This document shows positions 53,571-62,655 of a stretch of 64,000 bases of DNA, piece by piece. Under the pieces are notes generated by a model. It saw nothing but the letters and a program-made list of their open reading frames with translations. It was not told the DNA's origin and ran no database searches. Both the position numbers and the translations under genes were made by a program. Source of the stretch: Halomonas cerina (GTDB lineage: Bacteria; Pseudomonadota; Gammaproteobacteria; Pseudomonadales; Halomonadaceae); NCBI RefSeq assembly GCF_014192215.1, contig NZ_JACHXP010000002.1, forward strand, positions 62,001-126,000. The letters are read 5' to 3'. Position 1 is the first letter of the stretch. Each line of letters starts with the position of its first letter.

Positions 53571-56500
53571 GTGACCACCGCCTCCCTCGATACCGCGACC
53601 CTTTCCGATGCCGACCGGCTCCGTGCCCTGCGCCGTGAGCTCGATGACGCCATGCGGCGTGACGTGCCGATCCTGGAGAAGCGCCTGAATGGCCTCGCCC
53701 GGCGCCTCAAGGAAGGTAAGCCCGTGGATCGTGGACTGGGTCAGGTCGAGGAAGCGCTGGCGCGCTCCCGGGGGCTGGTCGAGCGGCGCCGGGAGCGGCC
53801 GGTCACCCTGGATTACCCGCCCGAGCTGCCGGTGGCCGAGCGCCGCGCCGAGATCCTCGAGACCCTGCGCGACCACCAGGTGGTGGTGGTGGCGGGGGAG
53901 ACCGGATCGGGCAAGACCACTCAGCTGCCCAAGCTCTGCCTGGAGCTCGGCCTGGGGCGACGCGGCCTGATCGGCCATACCCAGCCGCGGCGGCTGGCGG
54001 CCCGCTCGGTGGCCGCTCGCCTGGCCGAGGAGTTGGCCGTGCCCCTGGGCGAGCAGGTGGGCTACCAGGTGCGCTTCACCGACCAGAGCCGTGACGACAC
54101 CCTGGTCAAGCTGATGACCGATGGCATCCTGTTGGCCGAGACCCGCCACGACCCGGACCTGCGCCGCTATGACGCCATCATCATCGATGAGGCCCACGAG
54201 CGCAGCCTCAACATCGACTTCCTGCTTGGCTACCTCAAGCGGCTGACCGTGCGACGCCCCGACCTCAAGGTGATCATCACCTCGGCGACCATCGACGTCG
54301 AGCGCTTCGCCGCGCACTTCGGCACTACCGATGCCACAGGCCACCATCGGCCGGCACCGGTGGTGGAGGTCACGGGCCGTACCTACCCGGTGGAGGTCCG
54401 CTACCGGCCCCTGGTACGCGAGGCCGAGGACGAGGAGGACCGCACCCTGCAGGAGGGCATCCTGCATGCGGTGGAGGAGATCGAGGCGATCGAGCGCGAG
54501 AAGCGCTGGTTCCAAGGCCCGCGGGACATTCTGGTGTTCCTCCCCGGCGAGCGCGAGATCCGCGAGACGGCCGACACCCTGCGCCGGGCCGACTTCAAGG
54601 GCACCGAGATCCTACCGCTCTACGCACGGCTCTCCAATGCCGAGCAGAATCGGGTCTTCGCATCCCATGCGGGGCGGCGTATCGTGCTCGCCACCAACGT
54701 GGCCGAGACCTCGCTGACCGTGCCGGGTATCCGCTATGTCATCGACCCGGGCCTGGTGCGCCTCAGCCGTTACAGCTACAAGGCCAAGATCCAGCGCCTG
54801 CCGGTGGAGCCGGTCAGCCAGGCCAGCGCCGACCAGCGCAAGGGGCGCTGCGGCCGGGTGGCCGAGGGGGTGTGCATCCGTCTCTATGACGAGGTGGACT
54901 ATCTCGCCCGGCCGGCCTTCACCGACCCCGAGATCCGGCGCACCAACCTGGCCTCGGTGATCCTGTCGATGCTGTCACTGAAGCTTGGTGAGATCGAGGC
55001 CTTCCCCTTCGTCGACCCGCCCGATTCACGTTTCGTCACCGACGGTTTCCGGCTGCTCTTCGAGCTGGGCGCGGTGGACGCGGGCAACCGTTTGACGCCG
55101 CTGGGGCGCAAGCTGGCGTGGCTGCCCATCGATCCACGTCTGGCGCGCATGCTGCTGGCCGGGGCCGAGCAGGGCGGCTTGCGTGAGGTGTTGATCGTGG
55201 TCTCGGCGCTGGCGGTGCAAGACCCCCGCGATCGGCCGGCCGACAAACGCCAGGCCGCCGACCAGGCCCATCGCCGCTGGCAGGATCCCGACTCCGACTT
55301 CGTGGCGTTGCTCAACCTCTGGCACGGCTTCGAGGCCGCCCGCGAGGAGCTGTCGGGCAATCGCCTGCGGCGCTGGTGCAAGGATCACTACCTCAACTAT
55401 CTGCGCCTGCGCGAGTGGCACGATACCTTTCGTCAGCTGCGTCAGTTGCTGCGTGACATGGAGATCGAGGTGCCGCCACCGTCGCCTCGCCCCGAGACCG
55501 GCGAGGAGAGTGAGCAGGCGTCGGCCGAGACCCGTCGCCGGAATGCCCAGCCACTGCACCAGGCGCTGCTGACGGGGCTGCTGTCCCACCTGGGCCTCGC
55601 CACCGAGAATCGCGAGTATCTGGGGGCGCGCAACCGCAAGTTCGTCATCCACCCGGGGTCGGGGCTGGCCAAGAAGTCCCCCAAGTGGGTGATGGCCTTC
55701 GAACTGGTGGAGACGTCGCGGCTCTTCGCCCGTACGGTGGCCAGGATCGAACCCCAGTGGATCGAGCCGCTGGCCGGCCACCTGGTCAAGCGCAGCTACG
55801 CGGAGCCGCATTGGGAAATGAAGCGCGCCCAGGTGGTGGCCTTCGAGCAGGTCACGCTGTTCGGGCTGCCGATCGTCAGCCGGCGCCGCGTCCACTATGG
55901 GCCCATCGCGCCTCGGGAATCCCGGGAGCTGTTTATCCGCCGCGCCCTGGTGGAGGGGGAGTTCAGGACCCGCGGTGCGTTCTTCGCCCACAACCGGGCG
56001 CTGATCGAGGAGGTCGAGGATCTCGAGGACCGGGCCCGTAAGCGTGATATTCTGGTCGATGAGGAGACCCTGTTCGCCTTCTATGACGAGCGCCTTCCCG
56101 AGGACATCCATACCGGCAAGGGCTTCGAGGCGTGGCGCAAGAAGGCCGAGGCCGAGAACCCCGATATCCTCAAGTTCGACCGTTCGGCCCTGCTGGCGCG
56201 GCACGCCGAGGAGGTCACCCGGGACGACTATCCGGATGAGCTCGTGCTGGGAGGCGTGCGCTACCCCCTCAGCTACCGTTTCGAGCCGGGCGCGGTCGAC
56301 GACGGCGTGACCCTGACGGTGCCGGCGGCCATGCTGCCCCAGCTGCCGGTGGCGCGACTGGAGTGGCTGGTGCCGGGCCTGCGGCGCGAGAAGTGCATCG
56401 CGCTGATGAAGTCGCTGCCCAAGGCGATCCGCCGCCAGGTGGTGCCGATTCCCGACTGGGTGGATGCGGCGCTCGACGCCATGACACCGGACGATGTCCC

Positions 56501-57590
56501 GCTTACCGAGGCCCTGGGCGAGTTCCTGCGCCGCAAGACCGGGGTGCGCGTGCACCCGGATGACTGGCGCCTCGACCAGCTCGACCCCCACCTGGTGATG
56601 AACCTGCGGGTGGTGGATCATGAAGGCCGGGTGCTGGGACAGGGGCGCGATGCCCGCGAGTTGGAGCGCCGGTTCGAGGACGCCGCAGGGGAGGGGGCAA
56701 GGGCCCTGGCCATGCAGGCCAGTGGCGAAGGCGAGCTCACGGCGCTGCCCGAGACGCCACTGCCCGAATCGCGGGTCACCACCCAGGCCGGCATCCGGGT
56801 GGAGGCCTTCCCGGCCCTGGTGCCCGAGGATGGCGCCTTCCGGGTCGAGCTCTTCGACCATCCCGACAAGGCGCGTGAGGCACACCGGCAGGGCGTGGTG
56901 CGTGCGGCCATGGACCGCGTGCCGGACCAGGTGCGGGCCATCGAGCGGCTCAAGGGGCTCGAGACCTGCGCGCTGCTGTTTGCCAAGGTGGGCAGCAAGC
57001 GGCAGCTGATCGACGACGTGGTCTCCGCCGTCTTCCGGCAGGTGGTGGCCACGGACCCCCTCCCGCGCTCGAGAAGCGAGCTGGAGGCGCGTCTCGAGTC
57101 GACGCGGGCCGATCTGCTGCCCCGGGCCGAGGCGCTGGTCGACACGCTCAGGCAGGCGCTGGAAGGGCATCTGGGGGTGACCAAGGCGTTGAAGGGGAAC
57201 CTCAACCTGTCATTGGCGCTGGTATACAGTGATTTGAAGGCCCAGATGCAGCGTCTGGTACATCCCGGCTTCGTCAGTGAGGCGGGGGCGTGGCTGGCGG
57301 AATATCCCCGCTACATGGAGGCCGCGATGATCCGCCTGGAGAAGGCGCCCCGGGAGCGCATGCGTGACCAAATGCACATGCAGCAGGTGCAGGAGTTCGA
57401 GGCCCGCCTGGCGGCTCGCCGCGAGAGCGAGCGTCGGGGGGGCGTAGAGGATCCGGCACTGCGCGAGTTTGGCTGGTGGATCGAGGAGTTGCGTGTCTCG
57501 CTCTTCGCCCAGCAGCTGGGGACCTGCATGCCGGTATCGGTGAAACGCCTGGAGCGTCGCTGGACCGAGCTCACGGGGGGACGGTCATGA
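53571..57590 (+). CDS. hrpA: ATP-dependent RNA helicase HrpA (DEAH box)
   Basis: About 1339 aa, near the ~1300 aa of E. coli HrpA. Motif I is VVAGETGSGKTTQLPK (near residue 110), motif II IIIDEAHERSLN (DEAH, near 206), motif III ITSATIDVERF, then VFLPGEREIRET, IVLATNVAETSLTVPGI and the motif VI QRKGRCGRVAEGVCIRLY. HA2, OB-fold and the long HrpA C-terminal domain follow. GTG at 53571 is chosen: the frame is open to 53475, but a TACAAT -10-like hexamer (53484-53489) lies inside that extension. Roles in bacteria include ribosome rescue and mRNA processing. Confidence 0.94.
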   Translation: MTTASLDTATLSDADRLRALRRELDDAMRRDVPILEKRLNGLARRLKEGKPVDRGLGQVEEALARSRGLVERRRERPVTLDYPPELPVAERRAEILETLRDHQVVVVAGETGSGKTTQLPKLCLELGLGRRGLIGHTQPRRLAARSVAARLAEELAVPLGEQVGYQVRFTDQSRDDTLVKLMTDGILLAETRHDPDLRRYDAIIIDEAHERSLNIDFLLGYLKRLTVRRPDLKVIITSATIDVERFAAHFGTTDATGHHRPAPVVEVTGRTYPVEVRYRPLVREAEDEEDRTLQEGILHAVEEIEAIEREKRWFQGPRDILVFLPGEREIRETADTLRRADFKGTEILPLYARLSNAEQNRVFASHAGRRIVLATNVAETSLTVPGIRYVIDPGLVRLSRYSYKAKIQRLPVEPVSQASADQRKGRCGRVAEGVCIRLYDEVDYLARPAFTDPEIRRTNLASVILSMLSLKLGEIEAFPFVDPPDSRFVTDGFRLLFELGAVDAGNRLTPLGRKLAWLPIDPRLARMLLAGAEQGGLREVLIVVSALAVQDPRDRPADKRQAADQAHRRWQDPDSDFVALLNLWHGFEAAREELSGNRLRRWCKDHYLNYLRLREWHDTFRQLRQLLRDMEIEVPPPSPRPETGEESEQASAETRRRNAQPLHQALLTGLLSHLGLATENREYLGARNRKFVIHPGSGLAKKSPKWVMAFELVETSRLFARTVARIEPQWIEPLAGHLVKRSYAEPHWEMKRAQVVAFEQVTLFGLPIVSRRRVHYGPIAPRESRELFIRRALVEGEFRTRGAFFAHNRALIEEVEDLEDRARKRDILVDEETLFAFYDERLPEDIHTGKGFEAWRKKAEAENPDILKFDRSALLARHAEEVTRDDYPDELVLGGVRYPLSYRFEPGAVDDGVTLTVPAAMLPQLPVARLEWLVPGLRREKCIALMKSLPKAIRRQVVPIPDWVDAALDAMTPDDVPLTEALGEFLRRKTGVRVHPDDWRLDQLDPHLVMNLRVVDHEGRVLGQGRDARELERRFEDAAGEGARALAMQASGEGELTALPETPLPESRVTTQAGIRVEAFPALVPEDGAFRVELFDHPDKAREAHRQGVVRAAMDRVPDQVRAIERLKGLETCALLFAKVGSKRQLIDDVVSAVFRQVVATDPLPRSRSELEARLESTRADLLPRAEALVDTLRQALEGHLGVTKALKGNLNLSLALVYSDLKAQMQRLVHPGFVSEAGAWLAEYPRYMEAAMIRLEKAPRERMRDQMHMQQVQEFEARLAARRESERRGGVEDPALREFGWWIEELRVSLFAQQLGTCMPVSVKRLERRWTELTGGRS

Positions 57591-57750
57591 AGTGGCCCGC
57601 CATCATTCCCGACCCTGGTCCTCGTCCCCGGGCAGCAGGGTCGCTCATCGCTGTCTGTCTCGATCGCGACGATCCGGTTGCCGGTCGTGTCATGGTGTGT
57701 CGCCGATGACAACAGGGACAATGAACATGCGCAAGGAGGCCCTCGAGCCC

Positions 57751-58506
57751 ATGAAACGATGCTCTTTCGCCGGCTGCCGTGGCCTGCTGGCCACCCTGGC
57801 GCTGGTCGCCCTGACCGGCTGTGCGACGACCGGAGGCGCTGAACCGCGCAATCCCGACGACCCCTGGGAAGGCTTCAATCGCCGGGTCTTCGCCTTCAAC
57901 GAGGTCGTCGATCGCTATGCGCTCAAGCCCGCGGCTCAAGGGTACCGCTTCGTGACGCCCGATCCGGTCGAGACCAGCGTGGGCAACTTCTTCACCAACC
58001 TCGGTGAGTTGCGCACCGCGCTCAACAGCCTGCTGCAGGGCAAGGGAAGCAATGCCAGCATCGCGACCGGCCGTTTTTTGATCAATTCCACCGTCGGGGT
58101 GGCGGGGGTCTTCGACGTGGCCTCTCGCCTGGACATCACCGGCCGGGAAGAGGACTTCGGCCAGACCCTGGCGGTGTGGGGGCTGGACCGGGGGCCCTAT
58201 CTGGTGCTTCCCTTTCTGGGGCCGAGCACGGTGCGCGATACGGCCGGCCTGCCAGTGGACGCCTATACCTATCCCCTCACCTATGTGGAGGAGGACAAGG
58301 TGCGCATCGGGCTGACGGCACTGCGGGTCATCGATACCCGGGCCGGGCTGCTCGACCAGGAGAAGCTGATCCGCGGGGATCGCTACAGCTTCATTCGCGA
58401 CAGCTGGCTCCAGCAGCGTCGCTTCGAGGTCAAGGACGGCGAACTCGGCGAGGATCCCTTCGCCAGCGATGATTTCGACTTCAACGAGTCGGATTTCGCC
58501 GACTGA
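57751..58506 (+). CDS. mlaA: MlaA (VacJ) phospholipid-asymmetry lipoprotein
   Basis: A 251-aa outer-membrane lipoprotein that removes phospholipids from the outer leaflet and passes them to the Mla pathway. Signal and lipobox are ALVALTGC (Cys near residue 22). The family core is visible in DPWEGFNRRVFAFNEVVDRY, NFFTNLGELRTALNSLLQGK, RFLINSTVGVAGVFDVASRL and GPYLVLPFLGPSTVRD. ATG at 57751 is chosen for signal-peptide length and an AGGAGG site 11 nt upstream; ATGs at 57706, 57721 and 57727 are possible. An acidic C-terminal tail follows. Other mla genes are not in the window. Confidence 0.93.
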   Translation: MKRCSFAGCRGLLATLALVALTGCATTGGAEPRNPDDPWEGFNRRVFAFNEVVDRYALKPAAQGYRFVTPDPVETSVGNFFTNLGELRTALNSLLQGKGSNASIATGRFLINSTVGVAGVFDVASRLDITGREEDFGQTLAVWGLDRGPYLVLPFLGPSTVRDTAGLPVDAYTYPLTYVEEDKVRIGLTALRVIDTRAGLLDQEKLIRGDRYSFIRDSWLQQRRFEVKDGELGEDPFASDDFDFNESDFAD

Positions 58507-58517
58507 GGCAGAGACAC

Positions 58518-59714
58518 ATGCAGGGTGCCAAGCTACTGATCGGTGTGATCGACGAACCCGGCGAGGCGCGTGATGCGCTCACCGAGACCATCGCTCGGGA
58601 TGGCCTGGCGGTATACGCCGCGGAGAGTGCCGAAGCCTTGCCGCCGGAGACCGTGATGATCGTGGCCCATTCGCGGGCGGTACCCCCCAACGAATGGCCG
58701 CGGCTCGCCGAACGCTTGCCCACCCTGGTGGTCAGCGAGGACCGTCAGGATGCGGATCTGTTTCAGGCCGTGGATGCCGGTATGGTCGACTATGTGGTCG
58801 AACCGCTACGACACGGTCACCTGCTGCGCCGGATGATCCGTCGTGTCATCGAGGTGCGTCGACTGGCGGCAGAGCGTGAGCGGGATCGCGCGCGCCTGAC
58901 CGAGCTTAATGAGAGCCTGGAGACGCATCTCGCCATGTTGCGCCTGGATCAGCAGGCGGGGGGACAGATCCAGCGCAAGCTGCTGCCGGCACATCCCCAG
59001 ACGGTCAATGGCGTGACCTGTGATTACTGGCTGGCGCCGTCGCTCTACCTATCCGGGGATTTCCTGGACTTCCAGCGCTTCGATGACCGCTATACGTTAT
59101 TTTATTTCGCCGATGTTTCCGGGCACGGCGCCTCATCGGCCTTCGTGACCGTGCTGCTCAAGTATCTCTTCAATCGCTGGCAGACCGAGTGGGACGGCAA
59201 CGACCCGGAGGCCCTGCCGGGACGCTGGCTGGCGGCCCTGAATCGCGAGTTGCTGGATACGGGGATCGGCAAGCATGCGACCCTGTTCCTCGGGGTGATT
59301 GACCGCCGGCACCGCTACCTCCACTATTCACTCGGCGCGCCGCTGCCCAAGCCCCTCCTGGATGTCGAAGGCAAGGTTTACTCGCTGACCGGTGAAGGGA
59401 TGCCGGTGGGCCTGTTTCCGGGAGTGGAATACCCTCAGCTGGGCTGCGAGCTGCCGACGAACTTCCGGCTATGGCTGTGTTCGGATGGGATACTGGAGTG
59501 CCTGCCGGGTGAGACACTCGACAGGCGGCTCAGGGAACTCGAGCGACGGGTACAGGTCAGCAACACCCTGGCCGATTTCAAGAACAGTCTTGAACTGGGG
59601 CGAGTGGCAGATGATGATGAGGTAGATAGCGTCGAGGACGCCTCCGGTCATGAAGAACTGCCCGATGACCTGACGATCATGATGTTGAGCGGATTTAGTA
59701 ATGATCAACCCTGA
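58518..59714 (+). CDS. rssB: RssB-like regulator: receiver-like domain fused to PP2C phosphatase
   Basis: A 398-aa cytoplasmic protein. Residues 1-120 have a receiver fold (KLLIGVIDEPGEARDALTET, ending with DYVVEPLRHGHLL), but the phospho-acceptor position after TVMIVA is His51/Ser52 and the conserved Lys is Glu95. A helical linker follows, then a SpoIIE/PP2C phosphatase domain (~150-390) with YLSGDFLDFQRF and FADVSGHGASSAF, which keep the metal-binding Asp residues. It overlaps the STAS gene by 14 nt. The order mlaA-rssB-rssC-tal matches Pseudomonas, supporting RssB as an adaptor or phosphatase for a sigma-factor partner switch. Loss of phosphorylation residues is noteworthy. Confidence 0.85.
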   Translation: MQGAKLLIGVIDEPGEARDALTETIARDGLAVYAAESAEALPPETVMIVAHSRAVPPNEWPRLAERLPTLVVSEDRQDADLFQAVDAGMVDYVVEPLRHGHLLRRMIRRVIEVRRLAAERERDRARLTELNESLETHLAMLRLDQQAGGQIQRKLLPAHPQTVNGVTCDYWLAPSLYLSGDFLDFQRFDDRYTLFYFADVSGHGASSAFVTVLLKYLFNRWQTEWDGNDPEALPGRWLAALNRELLDTGIGKHATLFLGVIDRRHRYLHYSLGAPLPKPLLDVEGKVYSLTGEGMPVGLFPGVEYPQLGCELPTNFRLWLCSDGILECLPGETLDRRLRELERRVQVSNTLADFKNSLELGRVADDDEVDSVEDASGHEELPDDLTIMMLSGFSNDQP

Positions 59715-60216
59715 AGGCGGCCGCATCAAGGCGGCATTCGATTCCGGAGTTTTCGTGCTCAAGCTGTGTGGTGACGTGCGCCTGACGCTCTGTGCCACCC
59801 TGGACACCCAGGCCCAGCGGCTGGCGAATACCCCCGGTCTCGAGACGGTAATGATCGACCTGCGTGAGGCCACCAATGTGGACTCCACGGCCCTGGGCTT
59901 TTTGGCCAAGGTGGCGATGGCCCTCAAGGGACGCCTCGAGCAGCCTCCGACCATCATTGCCGACAATCCGGATGTGCGACGCATGCTCGATGTCATGGGC
60001 TTTTCCAGTTTCTTCACCTTGGTCGATGCCCCGGTCACCGAGGTCAGCGAGCTGCACGACCTGCCCGCCGTGCCGGCCGACGAGCACGAGATGCACCAGC
60101 GCATCCTCGAGGCACACCGTATCCTGATGCACATGAACGAGCATAATCGCGAGGAGTTCCAGCCTCTGGTGGAGATGCTCGAGGCCCAGAAAGCCGCCTC
60201 CTCGAACCACCATTGA
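59701..60216 (+). CDS. rssC: STAS-domain anti-sigma factor antagonist (RssC-like)
   Basis: A 171-aa protein. The first ~105 residues are a STAS domain (GVFVLKLCGDVRLTLCATLD, then METVMIDLREATNVDSTALG-like sequence in which the Ser of NVDSTALGFLAK is the predicted phosphorylation site). A 60-residue helical tail ends in EFQPLVEMLEAQKAASS. It is the likely substrate of the overlapping PP2C protein: dephosphorylated RssC would free a sigma factor or adaptor. Confidence 0.87.
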   Translation: MINPEGGRIKAAFDSGVFVLKLCGDVRLTLCATLDTQAQRLANTPGLETVMIDLREATNVDSTALGFLAKVAMALKGRLEQPPTIIADNPDVRRMLDVMGFSSFFTLVDAPVTEVSELHDLPAVPADEHEMHQRILEAHRILMHMNEHNREEFQPLVEMLEAQKAASSNHH

Positions 60217-60221
60217 CGCCA

Positions 60222-60242
60222 TGCCGAGGGGGACCCTCGGCA
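60222..60242. terminator. Hairpin between convergent rssC and transaldolase genes
   Basis: A perfect 9-bp stem (TGCCGAGGG / CCCTCGGCA) with a 3-nt GGA loop lies in the 61-bp gap between the two converging genes. Neither side has a clear U tract, so termination efficiency is uncertain, but the position suits a bidirectional terminator. Confidence 0.6.
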
Positions 60243-60277
60243 ACCACCAACCTTCCGCTGGACCAGCCCATCTCATC

Positions 60278-61216
60278 TCAGCCCTGGCGTAGCTCGCCCA
60301 GCAGTGCCTCCAGCTTGCGCTGATCCGCCATGAACTTGCGGATGCCCTCGGCCAGCTTCTCGGTGGCCATGGCATCCTCGTTGAGCGCCCAGCGGAACTC
60401 CGCTTCGTCCTGGGGCTCGGGGGCTCGCGTCTCGGCGTCGAGCGGGGTCAGCCGTCGTGCCAGCGTGCCCCGGCTCTCGGCCAACTCCCCGAGCAGAGCC
60501 GGAGAGATGGTCAGGCGATCGCAGCCGGCCAGCGCCTTGATCTCGCCGCTGTTGCGGAAACTGGCCCCCATGACGATGGTGTGATAGCCGTGTCCCTTGA
60601 GGTGCTCGTAGATACGCTTCACCGACTGCACGCCGGGGTCGTTGTCACCGCTGAAGTCGGCTTCGGGGTCATGGGCCCGATGCCAGTCCAGAATCCGGCC
60701 GACGAAGGGCGAGACCAGCGTCGCCCCGGCATCGGCGCAGGCCCGGGCCTGGGTGAAGCTGAACAGCAGCGTCAGGTTGGTATGGATGCCTTCGCGCTCC
60801 AGGACACGGGCCGCGCGGATGCCTTCCCAGGTCGAGGCCACCTTGATCAGGATACGTTCCGGGCTGACGCCGTGGCGGCCATAGCGCTCGACGAGCGAAC
60901 GCGCCCGCGCCAGGGTGCCGTCGGTATCGAAGGAGAGCCGGGCGCTGACCTCGGTGGACACGTAGCCGGGCACCAGCTCGCAGATCTCGCTGCCGATCTC
61001 CACCGCCACCGCGTCCAGGGCGTCGTCGATATCGGTGGCATGGCGGGCGAGCTCGGTCAGGCGCTGATGCCGTCCTGCCTGCTGGGCCGCCTGAAGAATC
61101 AGCGAGGGGTTAGTCGTGGCATCGGTGGGCTGGAAACGGCGGATCGTCTCCAGGTCGCCGGTATCGGCTACCACCGTGGTCATGGATTTCAGCTGGGAAA
61201 GCAGGTCGTCTGCCAT
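60278..61216 (-). CDS. tal: Transaldolase
   Basis: A 312-aa enzyme of the pentose phosphate pathway exchanging dihydroxyacetone units between sugar phosphates. The Schiff-base Lys is in [20 protein letters not shown]-terminal [18 protein letters not shown] with [12 protein letters not shown] and the phosphate-site [20 protein letters not shown] identify the TalB class. AAGGAC lies upstream of the ATG. Neighbouring rssB-rssC is the same arrangement as in Pseudomonas. Confidence 0.96.
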   Translation of the reverse strand: MADDLLSQLKSMTTVVADTGDLETIRRFQPTDATTNPSLILQAAQQAGRHQRLTELARHATDIDDALDAVAVEIGSEICELVPGYVSTEVSARLSFDTDGTLARARSLVERYGRHGVSPERILIKVASTWEGIRAARVLEREGIHTNLTLLFSFTQARACADAGATLVSPFVGRILDWHRAHDPEADFSGDNDPGVQSVKRIYEHLKGHGYHTIVMGASFRNSGEIKALAGCDRLTISPALLGELAESRGTLARRLTPLDAETRAPEPQDEAEFRWALNEDAMATEKLAEGIRKFMADQRKLEALLGELRQG

Positions 61217-61348
61217 GGGCGAAGGTCCTTCGTTAGGATCTGGCTGTCACTCTAGCAAGGCCAAATGAGCGAATATAGGCAGGGCCGGCATCGGCGCTCG
61301 ATTCGGGTTACCATTAGCCGCCTATCTGCTGTCCCGTCAGGAGGCCCC

Positions 61349-62533
61349 TTGACCCTCGATGCACGCCGCGTGGCCCTGCTGGTCGCCGCCAACACGGCCC
61401 TCGCCCCCTTCGCCATCGATGCCTACCTGCCGGCCATGGCGGCCTTGGCCGAGGCGGTCGAGGCGAGCATCCATCATACCGAGCTGTCGCTCTCCACCTT
61501 CCTGGCCGGCTTCGCTCTGGGGCAGCTGCTGTTCGGGCCGCTCTCCGATCGCCTGGGGCGCAAGCCGGTGCTGCTCGGGGGGCTGGTGGCCTTCCTGCTG
61601 GCCAGCCTGGTGATCACCACGGTGGACACCCTGCCCGAGCTGCTGGGCTGGCGCTTCCTGCAGGCCCTGGGAGGCGGGGCCAGTGTGGTCAATTCCGCCG
61701 CCATCGTGCGCGACTGCTTCAGCGGGCGCGAGGCGGCCCGGGTGATGTCGACCATGGCGATGATCATGATGCTGGCGCCACTGGCGGCGCCGGCGGTGGG
61801 CAGCGGGCTGCTCTACCTGGCCGACTGGTGGCTGATCTTCGTCTTCCTGGCGGTCTATGCGGCCTTCCTGCTGTGGCTGATGGGCACCCGGCTGCCCGAG
61901 ACCCGGGCGCCGAACCAGCAGGTAGCGTCGCCGCGCCAGGTGCTCGCCAACTATGCCAGTGTGCTGCGCCACCGGGAGGCGATGGGCTATATCTGTGCGG
62001 CCTCGATGTCGTTTGCCGGCCTGTTTGCCTTCATCACCGCCTCGCCCTTTCTCTATCTGGAGCACTTCAGCCTCACGCCGGCGTACTACCCGCTGGTCTT
62101 CGGGGCCAACGTGGTGACCATGGCCGCGTCCAACCGGCTCAACATCCGCTTGCTGGGGCGGCGCTCCCCCCAGCAGAACCTGCGCCTGGGGCTCGGCATC
62201 CAGCTCGCCGCCGCTGGCGGGCTGGTGGTCATGGTGGCCACCGGCCTGGAGTCGCTGTGGACGGTGGTACCGCTGATCATGCTGTTCGCCGGGACCATCG
62301 GCCTGGTGGCGCCCAATGCGATCTCGTCGCTGCTGGACCACTTCCATCACATGAGCGCCACCGCCGCGGCCCTCCAGGGCACCATCCAGTTCTCCTGCGG
62401 GGCGCTGGCCGGGGTACTGGTGGGGGCCTTCGAGGTGGACAGCGCCTGGCCCATGGTGCTGACCATGCTGGGGGCGGCGCTGGTGGGCAACCTCGGGCTG
62501 CGTGTCCTGGCGGGCCGTGCCGGGCATGAGTGA
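61349..62533 (+). CDS. Bcr/CflA-family multidrug exporter (MFS)
   Basis: A 394-aa, twelve-helix major facilitator transporter of the DHA1 Bcr/CflA group. Motif A is GFALGQLLFGPLSDRLGRKP, TM1 contains APFAIDAYLPAMAALAE, and TM5 has MLAPLAAPAVGSGLLYL. Drug or metabolite export coupled to protons is expected; substrates are unknown. TTG at 61349 is chosen because AGGAGG lies 4 nt upstream and the N-terminus then matches the family; ATG at 61265 would add 28 basic residues. Confidence 0.9.
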   Translation: MTLDARRVALLVAANTALAPFAIDAYLPAMAALAEAVEASIHHTELSLSTFLAGFALGQLLFGPLSDRLGRKPVLLGGLVAFLLASLVITTVDTLPELLGWRFLQALGGGASVVNSAAIVRDCFSGREAARVMSTMAMIMMLAPLAAPAVGSGLLYLADWWLIFVFLAVYAAFLLWLMGTRLPETRAPNQQVASPRQVLANYASVLRHREAMGYICAASMSFAGLFAFITASPFLYLEHFSLTPAYYPLVFGANVVTMAASNRLNIRLLGRRSPQQNLRLGLGIQLAAAGGLVVMVATGLESLWTVVPLIMLFAGTIGLVAPNAISSLLDHFHHMSATAAALQGTIQFSCGALAGVLVGAFEVDSAWPMVLTMLGAALVGNLGLRVLAGRAGHE

Positions 62534-62576
62534 CCTCGGTGCAGGCCAGGGCGTACAGGCGTCAGCGATCTCCCGG

Positions 62577-62594
62577 TTGTCATGAGGCTGTCAC
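62577..62594 (+). promoter_or_regulatory. Pho box (PhoB binding site) upstream of pstS
   Basis: TTGTCATGAGGCTGTCAC is an 18-bp site made of two 7-bp repeats (TTGTCAT and CTGTCAC) spaced by 4 bp, as in the E. coli consensus CTGTCATAWAWCTGTCAY. It lies 62 nt before the pstS ATG. PhoB would activate the pst operon when phosphate is low. Confidence 0.88.
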
Positions 62595-62655
62595 TTTCGT
62601 GGGGCATCGTGAGTCTCGCGAAGGACGAACACTTCTCTCAACAGGAGCTCTCTCC

